Source: Rhodospirillales bacterium (GTDB lineage Bacteria; Pseudomonadota; Alphaproteobacteria; Rhodospirillales; Casp-alpha2). Taken from it: DNA of 38,996 nt. Shown one piece after another: positions 9,644 through 19,489 of this stretch. The stretch lies in the NCBI GenBank assembly GCA_013204265.1, contig JABMOG010000234.1, forward strand, positions 1-38,996, written 5' to 3'. The stretch's first letter is position 1, and every line of letters begins with the position of its first letter. A program made the position numbers and the translations under genes. Below the pieces are notes generated by a model that worked only from the letters and a program-made list of their open reading frames with translations, was not told the DNA's origin and made no database searches.

Positions 9644-9997
9644 ATGAAAAAAATGTCCCTCAGCTTGAATTCTAAATCCTCGGAGCAAAAAGACTCTGGT
9701 CCGGGGCCTGAGGATGTTGAGGGAATGGAAAAACCGAATTCCGGTTCAGAGGACCAGGGCGTCATCCGCACGCCGGGCGGCATCCCCATTATGGGCGCGG
9801 CCGCCGTCGCTTTCGGCCTGCTGGGAATTTTCTCCATTGGCTATATTTTTGTACCGTTGGCCTTTATCTGTTCGCTGATGGCCCTCTTTTTTGGCCAGAT
9901 GTCGTGGGCCTTCATCGGCTTGCTGCTGACAGTGGCTGGGCTTTTAACGTCGCCGGTGCTGCTGGCGGCAATAGGCATCGGCTGGCTTTGGCCCTGA
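9644..9997 (+). CDS. Small predicted membrane protein
   Basis: 117 aa, acidic N-terminal segment followed by two to three hydrophobic helices; start at ATG 9644 rather than the ORF-track 9467, which overlaps truA. Confidence 0.55.
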   Translation: MKKMSLSLNSKSSEQKDSGPGPEDVEGMEKPNSGSEDQGVIRTPGGIPIMGAAAVAFGLLGIFSIGYIFVPLAFICSLMALFFGQMSWAFIGLLLTVAGLLTSPVLLAAIGIGWLWP

Positions 9998-9998
9998 C

Positions 9999-10562
9999 CT
10001 ACAGCACCTTGACGGAAACGGTGTGAATCAGGATGCTGATTAAAAAATCGATGCCGACGATTGCCGCCGCCATCGGACCCGACACGCCCAACGCGGTTCG
10101 GGTGACAAACCAGACATAGGCAATGATCGCGGCCAGGGCGAAAAGCCCCAGCAGGCTGGCTGCGGCCGATGGCAAAACCCCCGTTATGGCGAAAAGTTCG
10201 ATGGGCAGAAAGAGCGCGTTTTGCCACACCGACGACCAGTTGTAGGCGACGATGAAGGGGACGTAGTTTTCAGTGCGGTCAATTTCCCGGACCAGACTGG
10301 ACATGAACAGGGGGAAGGCAACCCAGGCGATGATGTAGGCAATGGTTTCCAGTGCGACAAAGCGGAAAAAAGAAGTGTCGGCGAATTCCGCATACCGAAA
10401 ATGCAGGATCAGAAAATAAAACGGCGCAATTAGAACGGCGGCGAAAAACGAGCGCCAGAATCCGGTTGTGGAGGTGTCAAAATAATTATGTCCGGAAACG
10501 TCGAAGCGGGCCAGACGATAGGCGCCGTACAGGGCGGCAAGGATATCGCGTGCCGAGGGCAT
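9999..10562 (-). CDS. Predicted multi-pass inner-membrane protein
   Basis: 187 aa with several hydrophobic helices; starts 9 nt after the dapE stop, consistent with the same operon. Confidence 0.7.
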
Positions 10563-10571
10563 GGCGAAGAG

Positions 10572-11720
10572 TCAATCCGCGCCGTCGAAGAAGCCATCTA
10601 GCACGGCTAAATAAATATCCGCCAACAGTCGGATATCTTCGAGGCGGGCGTTCTCATTGGCCTTGTGAGCGGTTGCGTTGGTCAATCCGAATTCACAGAC
10701 CGGGCAATGATCCTTGATGAAGCGCGCATCCGATGTGCCGCCGGTGGTGCTGAATTCCGGCCCCCGTCCGGTGACCGATTGCACGGCCTTGGCGACGACG
10801 TCGCTCAAATGGCCATGCGGCGTCAGGAAGGCCTCGCCGGATACCCGTACGGCCATCTCATACTCGCCGCCGATTTCATTGAACCGTTGGCGCAACAGGG
10901 CTTCCAAACTGTCGCCGGTATGCAGATCATTAAACCGGATATTGAGCCGCGCCGTGGCGATTGCCGGGATGACGTTGGTCACTGGGTTGCCGACGTCGAA
11001 GGTGGTGACGACCGGGGTGGAGGGTGGAAAATGCGCCGTGCCGTCGTCGAGCGGCGTATCCAGAATAGAGGACAACATCGCCATCAGGCGGTGAATGGGA
11101 TTGTCGGCGAGATGTGGATACGCGGCGTGCCCGCTGGTGCCTTTGACGGTGATGGTCGCCGACAAGGATCCGCGACGGCCGATTTTGACCATTTCGCCCA
11201 GCGTCTCGGGGTTGGTCGGCTCTCCCACCAGGCAGGCATCCAGAACCTCGCCCTCGTTTTTCAGCCAGTCGAGCACTTTAACCGTACCGTTGACGGCATC
11301 GCCTTCTTCATCGCCGGTGATTAGCAGACTGACGGAACCGGGAAAATTTCCGCCGCGGGCCTCAAGAAACCGGGCGGTCGCAGCAACAAAAGCGGCGATG
11401 GCGGGTTTCATGTCGGACGCGCCGCGGCCAAACAGTCGATTGTCATGAATCTCGGCGCCGAAGGGGTCTGTGGCCCATTCGCTCGAGTCGCCCACCGGCA
11501 CCACGTCGGTGTGACCGGCAAAACAGAAATTAGGTCCCGCCTCGCCGATGCGCGCATACAGGTTTTGCACCTCTGGCGATTCATCAGAGGCAAAGGGCAG
11601 CCGGTGACAGGTGAAGCCAAGGCCTTCCAGCGCGATGGTCAGAACATCCATCGCACCGGCATCCGTCGGCGTCACGCTGGGGCACCGGATCAGGGCCTGG
11701 CTGAGATCAATTGGATCCAT
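10572..11720 (-). CDS. dapE: Succinyl-diaminopimelate desuccinylase
   Basis: [53 protein letters not shown]. Confidence 0.95.
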   Translation of the reverse strand: MDPIDLSQALIRCPSVTPTDAGAMDVLTIALEGLGFTCHRLPFASDESPEVQNLYARIGEAGPNFCFAGHTDVVPVGDSSEWATDPFGAEIHDNRLFGRGASDMKPAIAAFVAATARFLEARGGNFPGSVSLLITGDEEGDAVNGTVKVLDWLKNEGEVLDACLVGEPTNPETLGEMVKIGRRGSLSATITVKGTSGHAAYPHLADNPIHRLMAMLSSILDTPLDDGTAHFPPSTPVVTTFDVGNPVTNVIPAIATARLNIRFNDLHTGDSLEALLRQRFNEIGGEYEMAVRVSGEAFLTPHGHLSDVVAKAVQSVTGRGPEFSTTGGTSDARFIKDHCPVCEFGLTNATAHKANENARLEDIRLLADIYLAVLDGFFDGAD

Positions 11721-11740
11721 TAGAGACTGTTCCGCCCGGC

Positions 11741-12583
11741 TCAATCGCGGAGCAAGTCGTTGATAGATGTCTTGGAACGGGTCTTTTCGTCCACCCGCTT
11801 GACGATGACGGCACAGTACAGTCCTGGGCCGGGGGTGCCGTCGGGCAGATCTTTGCCTGGGACAGAGCCCGGCACGACAACCGAATAGGCAGGCACTCGC
11901 CCGAAATGCACCTCACCAGTGGCGCGGTCGATGATCTTGGTCGAATTGCCGATGTAAACGCCCATTGAGAGGACCGAACCTTGCTCGACAATGACGCCCT
12001 CGGCGACTTCGGAGCGCGCGCCGATGAAACAGTTGTCTTCGATGATCACCGGTCCGGCCTGCAACGGTTCCAACACGCCGCCGATTCCGGCACCGCCGGA
12101 AATGTGGCAATCCTTGCCGATTTGTGCGCAACTGCCGACCGTCGCCCAGGTATCGACCATGGTGCCGCTGTCGACGTAGGCACCCAGGTTGACGAAGCTG
12201 GGCATTAGTACGACGCCGGGCGCGATATAGGCGGAATGGCGCACGATGCAGTTGGGCACGGCACGGAAGCCGGCGGTGCGGAAGCGGGCGTCGTCCCAAC
12301 CCTGGAACTTGGACGCGACCTTGTCGAACCACTGGGCACCGTCGGGTCCGCCGCTGATGGGCGCCATGTCGTTCAGCCGAAACGACAGTAATACCGCCTT
12401 TTTCAGCCACTGGTTAACCTGCCAGCCGTCGGCGATTTTTTCGGCGACGCGGGCCGCGCCTGAATCCAGCAGGGCCAGGGTTTCGGTAACGGCGTCGGCG
12501 ACCGCACCGGAGGTGGCGGTGGTGATCGTGTCGCGGGTGTCCCAGGCGTCGTCGATGGTGGTTTGCAGATCAGCGGTGGTCAT
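11741..12583 (-). CDS. dapD: 2,3,4,5-tetrahydropyridine-2,6-dicarboxylate N-succinyltransferase
   Basis: Left-handed beta-helix acyltransferase; [43 protein letters not shown]. Confidence 0.96.
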   Translation of the reverse strand: MTTADLQTTIDDAWDTRDTITTATSGAVADAVTETLALLDSGAARVAEKIADGWQVNQWLKKAVLLSFRLNDMAPISGGPDGAQWFDKVASKFQGWDDARFRTAGFRAVPNCIVRHSAYIAPGVVLMPSFVNLGAYVDSGTMVDTWATVGSCAQIGKDCHISGGAGIGGVLEPLQAGPVIIEDNCFIGARSEVAEGVIVEQGSVLSMGVYIGNSTKIIDRATGEVHFGRVPAYSVVVPGSVPGKDLPDGTPGPGLYCAVIVKRVDEKTRSKTSINDLLRD

Positions 12584-12656
12584 GGGTGCTCCGGTAATTT
12601 CTTAGGCTACGGCGTCAGAAAATGCGGCACACCGGCCAAGGTGTCAATACGGACGC

Positions 12657-13340
12657 CTATTCCGACGTCAAGGCCCCCAGCCAATGGGCCAAATCGTCAA
12701 CCACATGATGAATATGGCTGTCCGCGCGGTCTTCGTGGTTAAGTTCGCTGTCCGATCGCACCCAGACCGTGGTCATGCCCAAGGCGGCGGCTGGTTTCAG
12801 GTTGCGGATCAAATCTTCGACCATCACCGTATTTACCGGTGTCAACTGGTAGCGGTCGACCAGAACGTCGTAGGGGTCAGACCTCGGCTTGGGGATGTAA
12901 TCAGCACTGATGATATCGAAAATGGCCTCGAAATGGTGGCGGATGGAGACCCGGTCGAGAACCCGCTCGGCGTGATCGGTGGTGCCGTTGGTATAAATGA
13001 TTTTCCGGCCCGGTAGCCTGGATAGCGCCTGGCTCAAGTCCGGATCAGGCTCGATCGCGCTCAAGTCGATATCATGCACGTAATCGAGAAAGTCCGCCGG
13101 GTCCATGTCATGCAGGGCCATCATGCCAGACATTGTTGTGCCGTGGTCGCGGTAATAAATTTTTCGAATTTTGCCTGCGTGCACGGGGTCGACGTCGAGA
13201 AAATCGGCGATGTAGGCTGTCATTTTCCGGTCGATCTGAGGGAACAGGTCCGACGAAGCCGGATACAGGGTGTTGTCCAGGTCAAAAACCCAGCATTCGG
13301 CACGGTTCAGCCGGTCTTTGAGCGTCTGGTTTTGTTTCAT
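12657..13340 (-). CDS. HAD-superfamily pyrimidine 5'-nucleotidase-like protein
   Basis: WVFDLDNTLYPAS (DxDxT), IIYTNGT, PKPRSDPYD, VMVEDLIRNLKPA. Confidence 0.88.
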   Translation of the reverse strand: MKQNQTLKDRLNRAECWVFDLDNTLYPASSDLFPQIDRKMTAYIADFLDVDPVHAGKIRKIYYRDHGTTMSGMMALHDMDPADFLDYVHDIDLSAIEPDPDLSQALSRLPGRKIIYTNGTTDHAERVLDRVSIRHHFEAIFDIISADYIPKPRSDPYDVLVDRYQLTPVNTVMVEDLIRNLKPAAALGMTTVWVRSDSELNHEDRADSHIHHVVDDLAHWLGALTSE

Positions 13341-13495
13341 GCGTTTAATATGTAAAACCTTCTATTAAGAATATTGGTTTATGCAGACCTATGGGGTGGC
13401 GGGACAGTTTTTTATCCCATAAAATCACACGATTATATATATTGCCCTAGCGGATTGTCCGCCCTGGGGTTTGAATTTCTGGGATACTTTATTTT

Positions 13496-15247
13496 ATGCC
13501 TACAGACCAGCCTTTAGGGTCGCTTGAAAATCTGGACAAAAACAATGTGTCCGGCGAGCCCTCTCCGCAAGAGGTCTTGCTGGCCGGGTATCCCGGTGCA
13601 GCCCTGCTGGTCAATGGGGAAGGTAAAGTGTCTTGCTCCAATGCCAAGGGCGCCGGTCTGGAAGCCTTGATCCAGCATGAGGCCGCGCCCGAAATCAGGG
13701 AAATGATCGATCATGCCCGCGCCCAGGGCTGCGTCGCCGCCGGTTCGGTGTCGTTAAACAGCGCCAAGGGCGAAATCGTTCTGGAAATTTCCGTCATTCC
13801 CGGCCTAAGTAATGACGGCGAGGTTCTGGTCATGGCCCGTGATATGACGATGGAACGCAATCTTCGCACGGCGCTCGTCGAATCCCGTCAACGGTATAAG
13901 GACCTGGTCGAGGTTTCCAGTGACTTTTCCTGGGAAACCGGGACCGGGGGCGAATTTATTTTCGTCTCGCCGAAGGGTGCGCTGGGCTATCAGGTAGAAG
14001 AACTGATCGGCAAAAAGGCCGAGGAATTTGTCCTTTTGCCGGAGGAATTCTCGCCGCTGCCGTTTGCCAGCTCCAAGGCTTTGGATGATATCGAGATTTG
14101 GATGCGTAACAAGGACGGCTCAACCGCGTGTGTAGTCCTGTCGTGCGTTCCCCTGATAGCCGAGGAAGACGGCGAGGAACAATGGAAAGGTTCGCGTGGC
14201 GTGTGCCGCAACGTGACCGAAGAACGCGAGAACGAGTCCGCCCTGGCCCGGGCCCGGCGCCGGGAACAGCATCTCAACTATATCGTCAGCACCATTCGCG
14301 ACGAGTTGGAGCCCCATAACATGTTGAGCGCGGCGGCGGCGGCTACCGCCCGCGCGCTGGGCGTGACCGGGTGCCGGATTTACCGCAGAGGCCAGGAAGA
14401 ACCCTTCCGCATCGCGGCTGAGCACGGCAACGTTGAAGGACTGGGAGGCCTGGACAACAAACTGGCGGCGCTAGATTCCGGGGACAAACTGGCGGAAATG
14501 CAGATCGGCAAATGGCGGGTCCTGGCGACGGCGACGAATTATCGCCAGCGGATCAACGGCGCCATTTCCATCTGGAAGCCGGTCGATGACGAAGAATGGG
14601 ACGACGACCACCTGTTGTTGATCAGCGATGTCGCTAACCAGTTGGGGATCGCCAACGAACAGATCAGCAATCATGAACGTATTCTGGCCCTGTCGCGAAC
14701 CGACAGCATGACCGGCCTGTTGAACCGGCGGGCATTTTACGAAGAAGACCTGCCCAGGCGAATTTCCCGCCTTCAGCGCAGCCGGGAGACGGCGGCGTTG
14801 TTTTTCGTCGATATGGACAATTTCAAGCGGGTCAATGACGTACATGGACATCAGGCCGGTGATGACGCCATTTTGTCGCTGCGCGATTTGTTGATGGAAA
14901 TGTCCCGGCCCGGCGATGTGATCGCCCGGTTGGGTGGCGATGAATTTGCCATGTGGCTGGACGGAATTTCGCCCAAAGTCACGGAAACACGTGCCGCCCG
15001 GCTGATCGAGGCATCGCACAGTTTGCGAGAGTTCTCAGGCGATGACGACCATCCGCTCGGTATTTCGGTCGGTGTGGCAATTTACGACCCCGATGAAAAT
15101 GAAGCGCTGGAAGACATAGTGGTGCGCGCCGACAAGGCCATGTATGAAGCAAAGAACGCTGGCAAGGGTGGTTACTTTATGGCCGCCCCACCCGTAATAG
15201 CCGATCCGGGTGAAGGCGTCAGAACGATAGAGAAGCCGAAACTGTGA
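13496..15247 (+). CDS. PAS/GAF-GGDEF diguanylate cyclase
   Basis: PAS-like sensor regions, GAF-like segment, and GGDEF domain with RLGGDEFAMWL; RPGD lies exactly five residues before GGDEF, matching an I-site RxxD. Confidence 0.92.
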   Translation: MPTDQPLGSLENLDKNNVSGEPSPQEVLLAGYPGAALLVNGEGKVSCSNAKGAGLEALIQHEAAPEIREMIDHARAQGCVAAGSVSLNSAKGEIVLEISVIPGLSNDGEVLVMARDMTMERNLRTALVESRQRYKDLVEVSSDFSWETGTGGEFIFVSPKGALGYQVEELIGKKAEEFVLLPEEFSPLPFASSKALDDIEIWMRNKDGSTACVVLSCVPLIAEEDGEEQWKGSRGVCRNVTEERENESALARARRREQHLNYIVSTIRDELEPHNMLSAAAAATARALGVTGCRIYRRGQEEPFRIAAEHGNVEGLGGLDNKLAALDSGDKLAEMQIGKWRVLATATNYRQRINGAISIWKPVDDEEWDDDHLLLISDVANQLGIANEQISNHERILALSRTDSMTGLLNRRAFYEEDLPRRISRLQRSRETAALFFVDMDNFKRVNDVHGHQAGDDAILSLRDLLMEMSRPGDVIARLGGDEFAMWLDGISPKVTETRAARLIEASHSLREFSGDDDHPLGISVGVAIYDPDENEALEDIVVRADKAMYEAKNAGKGGYFMAAPPVIADPGEGVRTIEKPKL

Positions 15248-16530
15248 ACAAAGAAGAGCTCCACAACGAAGCAATTTCTTATGAAATCGCTAAGAGACTG
15301 GCTCGGGACGATGATCCCGAGGTGCGCCGGATTTTGGCCCAGCGCAAGGATATGAAACCGGAAATTTTGTATTTTCTCGCCGAAGACACGGACGCCACCG
15401 TGCGCCAGGCGGTGGCCAACAATTTGTCGGCGCCGCCTCAGACGGACGTGTTGTTGGCGAAAGACGATGACGTCGGCGTGCGCGGCGACCTGGCCGACAA
15501 AATCGCCCGCCTGATGCCTGAGTTAAGCGCCGATGAACAGGACAAGGCCCGGCGCACTACCCATGAAGCACTGGAGGTATTGGCCCGGGACCAGATCGCC
15601 AAGGTTCGGGGTATTTTGTCCGACGCGCTGAAGGACATCGCCGACGCGCCCGCTGACGTTATCAAGATCTTGGCCATGGACACCGAGATAGAGGTTTCCG
15701 GGCCAGTGCTCGAATTTTCGCCGGTACTGAGCGACGATGACTTGGTTCAGATCATTGAAAAAGGGCCGGCTAAGGGAGGTGTGAATGCCATTTCCAGACG
15801 CGTCGGCGTGGCCGAGGTCGTTTCCGAAGCCATCGTCGGCACCAATGACATCAACGCCATTGCCGAACTGTTGAGCAACGACTCGGCGCAAATCCGCGAA
15901 GCCACCCTGGACGACCTGATCGAACGCGCGCCAGAAATTGATTTGTGGCACGCCCCCCTGGTGGGGCGGCCGAAGCTGCCCAGTGGCGCGGAAATTCGAC
16001 TGGCCAATTTCCTCGCTGACAACCTGCTGGGGGTTCTCCATGAACGCGCCGATCTTGACGCCGAGACCTTGGATGCGGTCAAGGTCGCGGTGCGCGAACG
16101 TATCGGCAGCGACGACGCGGCCAAGGCGGTGGGCACCGATGGCGGCGGACAGGATTTTCTCAACATGGAAGCGCCCATCGACATGGTGGGCAGGCTGTAT
16201 CAGGCCAGAAAACTGGACGGCAAGGTTATCGGCAAGGCCCTCAATGCGGGGGATTTCAGTTTCGTTCTGGCCGCCCTGATTGTTCGGGCGGAATTGGACG
16301 AGATCCTGGTCAAGCGCGTTTTTCTGGAAAAAAGCGCCAGGGGAATTTGCGCGGTTTCGTGGAAGGCGGACTTGCCGGCCAAAATGTCGACACAAATACA
16401 ACAGCGCATGGGCAGGATCGCCCCTTCAGACGTTCTTATGGAGGACGGCGACAACTATCGTTTAAGCGCAGATGACCTGCAATTCCAGATCGACTTTTTT
16501 ACCGACCTGGCTGCCAAGGGAACTGGGTAA
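15244..16530 (+). CDS. DUF2336-like alpha-helical repeat protein (paralog A)
   Basis: 428 aa; GTG start overlaps the GGDEF gene stop by 4 nt (GTGA). HEAT-like repeats such as DPEVRRILAQRKDMKPEILYFLAEDTDATVRQAVANN. Confidence 0.85.
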   Translation: MNKEELHNEAISYEIAKRLARDDDPEVRRILAQRKDMKPEILYFLAEDTDATVRQAVANNLSAPPQTDVLLAKDDDVGVRGDLADKIARLMPELSADEQDKARRTTHEALEVLARDQIAKVRGILSDALKDIADAPADVIKILAMDTEIEVSGPVLEFSPVLSDDDLVQIIEKGPAKGGVNAISRRVGVAEVVSEAIVGTNDINAIAELLSNDSAQIREATLDDLIERAPEIDLWHAPLVGRPKLPSGAEIRLANFLADNLLGVLHERADLDAETLDAVKVAVRERIGSDDAAKAVGTDGGGQDFLNMEAPIDMVGRLYQARKLDGKVIGKALNAGDFSFVLAALIVRAELDEILVKRVFLEKSARGICAVSWKADLPAKMSTQIQQRMGRIAPSDVLMEDGDNYRLSADDLQFQIDFFTDLAAKGTG

Positions 16531-16537
16531 GAGGCCG

Positions 16538-17812
16538 GTGAAAAGCCTTTTCAAGCGTCTGTTTCAGGGAGATACAAAGGCCGAATCCCTGTCCTATCAC
16601 CAGGCCAAGGAAATGGCCCAGGACAAAGTTGAAGAAGTGCGCCTGGAATTGGCGTCGCGCGCGGATATCGAACCCGAAATCCTGTATTTCCTGACCGAAG
16701 ACCCGTCTCGGGAAGTGCGCCGCCGGATAGCCTCCAACAAGGCAACGCCGGTTCAGGCCGACTTGGTGCTGGCCAAAGACGTTGATCAAGACGTGCGTGG
16801 CGATCTGGCGGAAAAAATCGCCCTGTTGGCGCCGGGCCTAAGCGCCGACGAACAAGATACGATGCGCCGCATGGCTTATGAAGCCCTCGACGTTCTGGCG
16901 CGCGACCAAGTGACCCGTGTCCGACAGATATTGTCCGAAGCCCTGAAAGATGTCGCTGATGCGCCGCCCGACGTCATCCGCCGACTGGCGTCCGATGTGG
17001 AACTGGTGGTGGCCGGGCCGGTACTGCAATATTCACCGGTTCTGACCATAGACGACTTGCTCGAAATCATCCAAAACAATTCAACGACGGGAATCCTTTC
17101 CGCTGTTGCCCAGCGCAACGAAGTTCCGGCGACGCTGGCCGACGTCATTGCCGCGACCTATGACGAGGAAGCGGTGGCGCTTTTACTTAACAATCCGAGC
17201 GCCCAGATCCGCGAAGAAATGCTGGACCGTATCATTGACCGGGCGGCGGATATAGACCCCTGGCACGAGCCATTGGTGCATCGGCCCAGCTTGCCTGGTC
17301 GGGCCGCGGCCAAGCTGGCGCGGTTCGTCGCCCACATTTTACTCAAAGCGCTCCAGGAACGCCATGATTTGGAACCGGAGGTCATGCAGGAGGTCCGAGA
17401 CCTCGTCAACAAGCGGCTCGAGGATGAATCCCCGGAAGTGGCGGGCATGGAAAAAACCTCCGCCGGCGAAGCCTTGGAAAAGATCGGCCAATTACACGCC
17501 GAGGGAGCCTTAAGCGAAGCGGTGATCGCCGACATGGTCAAAAGCGGGGATCGGGAAATGACCATTGCCGCCTTGGCGGCCATGGCCGGCCTGAAAGTGG
17601 GGTCCGTCCGCTCGGCGATTTTAAACCGTAGCGCCAAAGGCATGGTGGCAATTTCCTGGAAATCCGGACTGAGCGCAAAACTTAGCGAAATCCTGCAAAA
17701 AGACCTTGCCTTGATTACGCCATCGGAAATGTTGCGGGCCGACGGCGGGAGATACCCGCTCGACGAAAGCGCCATGGAATGGCAACTGGACTTTATTAAG
17801 GATCTCGGTTGA
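16538..17812 (+). CDS. DUF2336-like alpha-helical repeat protein (paralog B)
   Basis: Aligns by eye over its length with paralog A (e.g. PEILYFLTEDPSREVRRRIASN; LSADEQDTMRRMAYEALDVLARDQVTRVRQILSEALKDVADAP). Likely GTG start at 16538, 7 nt after the upstream stop. Confidence 0.83.
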   Translation: MKSLFKRLFQGDTKAESLSYHQAKEMAQDKVEEVRLELASRADIEPEILYFLTEDPSREVRRRIASNKATPVQADLVLAKDVDQDVRGDLAEKIALLAPGLSADEQDTMRRMAYEALDVLARDQVTRVRQILSEALKDVADAPPDVIRRLASDVELVVAGPVLQYSPVLTIDDLLEIIQNNSTTGILSAVAQRNEVPATLADVIAATYDEEAVALLLNNPSAQIREEMLDRIIDRAADIDPWHEPLVHRPSLPGRAAAKLARFVAHILLKALQERHDLEPEVMQEVRDLVNKRLEDESPEVAGMEKTSAGEALEKIGQLHAEGALSEAVIADMVKSGDREMTIAALAAMAGLKVGSVRSAILNRSAKGMVAISWKSGLSAKLSEILQKDLALITPSEMLRADGGRYPLDESAMEWQLDFIKDLG

Positions 17813-17848
17813 ACGATCAGGAAACGGGAGCCGGTAAGACTTTCCCGA

Positions 17849-18766
17849 TCAGTCGGGTTTAATCAAGGTTCCGACGCCGCCTTCGGTGAACAGTTCGATC
17901 AAAAGCGCATGTTCGACCCGGCCGTCAATAATGACGGCGCCCTCGACGTCACCTTCGACGGCGGACAGGCAGGTTTCGATCTTGGGAATCATGCCGCCGG
18001 AAATGGTGCCGTCTGTGATCAGGCCTCTGGCTTCGGTGACCGTCATCTCGGCGATCAGTTCGCCGCTTTTGTCCAAAACGCCGGCAACATCGGTCAACAT
18101 CAACAATCGTTTGGCGCCAACCGCATTGGCGATGGCGCCGGCCACGGTGTCGGCGTTGATATTCAGGGTCTCTCCGTCCGGCCCGACGCCGATGGGGGCA
18201 ATGACCGGGGTAATATCCGATTCATCAAACAACGCCAAAATATGAGGGTTGATAACTTTCGGCTCACCAACCAGGCCCAGGTCGAGAACTTTTTCGATAT
18301 TGGAATCCGGATCGCGCGTTGTTTTCGTCGCCTTGTCACACTTGATCAGGTTTCCGTCCTTGCCCGACAGCCCGATGGCGAAGCCGCCGACGGCGTTGAT
18401 GGACGATACGATCTGTTTGTTGATCGACCCGGACAACACCATTTCGACGACGTTGACGGTTTCCTGATCGGTTACCCGGAGCCCGTCGATGAATTCACTT
18501 TTGATCTTGAGGCGTTCCAGCATTTCGCCGATCTGCGGGCCGCCGCCGTGCACGATGATCGGATTAATGCCGATCTGGCGCAGCAACACGATATCGCGGG
18601 CGAACAGGTCGGCCAAACCGGCATCGCCCATGGCATGGCCACCGTATTTGATGACAAAGGTTTCGCCAGCATAGCGCTGCATATACGGCATCGCCTGGGA
18701 TAACACCGTGGCCTGGCCCAACCAGTCATGGTCGGTGGGTTTTGGGGTATCGGTTTTTTTGCTCAT
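17849..18766 (-). CDS. argB: Acetylglutamate kinase
   Basis: [46 protein letters not shown]. Confidence 0.96.
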   Translation of the reverse strand: MSKKTDTPKPTDHDWLGQATVLSQAMPYMQRYAGETFVIKYGGHAMGDAGLADLFARDIVLLRQIGINPIIVHGGGPQIGEMLERLKIKSEFIDGLRVTDQETVNVVEMVLSGSINKQIVSSINAVGGFAIGLSGKDGNLIKCDKATKTTRDPDSNIEKVLDLGLVGEPKVINPHILALFDESDITPVIAPIGVGPDGETLNINADTVAGAIANAVGAKRLLMLTDVAGVLDKSGELIAEMTVTEARGLITDGTISGGMIPKIETCLSAVEGDVEGAVIIDGRVEHALLIELFTEGGVGTLIKPD

Positions 18767-18778
18767 AACGGGTGGAAC

Positions 18779-19465
18779 CTAGCCTAGATTTTCCGCTGCT
18801 GCCAGCATCGCCAGCGCGGCACGCAATTGCGCAATGCCGTCGCCTTTGCGCGAAGAGGTGGTGATGATCTCAGGGTGCGCCGCCGTGTGTTTGGTCAATT
18901 CACCGAGCATGGCATTGATGCGAGCCTGTAGCGGGGCTTGCTTGACCTTGTCGCACTTCGTCAGCACGATTTGATAGGGCACGGCCGACTGATCCAGCAG
19001 GTCCATCGCCTTGCGGTCGCCTTCCTTCGGTCCGTGGCGGGCGTCGATCAGCAGGCAGACGCGCCTGAGTATGGCCCGGCCGCGCAGATAATCTTCGATC
19101 AGTGCCGTCCACTCGGCGATTTCCGTTTTCGGCGCACGGGCGAAACCGTAGCCGGGCAGGTCGGTCAGCATCAGCCGGTTGTGTAAGTTGAAGAAGTTTA
19201 AAAGCCGTGTGCGCCCCGGTGTGTTGGATGTGCGCGCCAGCGTATTGCGCCCGGTCAGGGCGTTGATCAGGCTCGATTTGCCGACGTTGGAACGTCCCGC
19301 GAAGGCGATTTCCGGAAGGTCCGATTCCGGCACCTGGTCCATGTTGGTTGCGCTGATAACGAAATCGCAGGCTTGGGCAAACAACAGGCGCCCGTTCTCC
19401 AGTGCGGCCTCATCAAGGCTGGTGTCATTGCCGGGTGTTATGGTCTCGGGTGAGCTTGAAGGCAT
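18779..19465 (-). CDS. engB: Ribosome biogenesis GTP-binding protein EngB/YsxC/YihA
   Basis: FAGRSNVGKSSLINALTGR, LTDLPGYGFA, VLTKCDKV. Confidence 0.95.
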   Translation of the reverse strand: MPSSSPETITPGNDTSLDEAALENGRLLFAQACDFVISATNMDQVPESDLPEIAFAGRSNVGKSSLINALTGRNTLARTSNTPGRTRLLNFFNLHNRLMLTDLPGYGFARAPKTEIAEWTALIEDYLRGRAILRRVCLLIDARHGPKEGDRKAMDLLDQSAVPYQIVLTKCDKVKQAPLQARINAMLGELTKHTAAHPEIITTSSRKGDGIAQLRAALAMLAAAENLG

Positions 19466-19489
19466 GCGAGCCTCCTCATTGCCTGGAAT

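Noticed and set aside
13355-13495. GCGGATTGTCCGC hairpin and TATATATATT in the HAD/GGDEF divergent interval as a riboswitch
   Set aside because: Stem is only 5 bp and no known riboswitch core is visible; most likely ordinary divergent promoters.
15523-16401. 292-aa minus-strand ORF inside DUF2336 paralog A
   Set aside because: Complementary shadow of a clearly coding plus-strand gene; composition rich in Gln/Arg/Gly/Asn with no domain.
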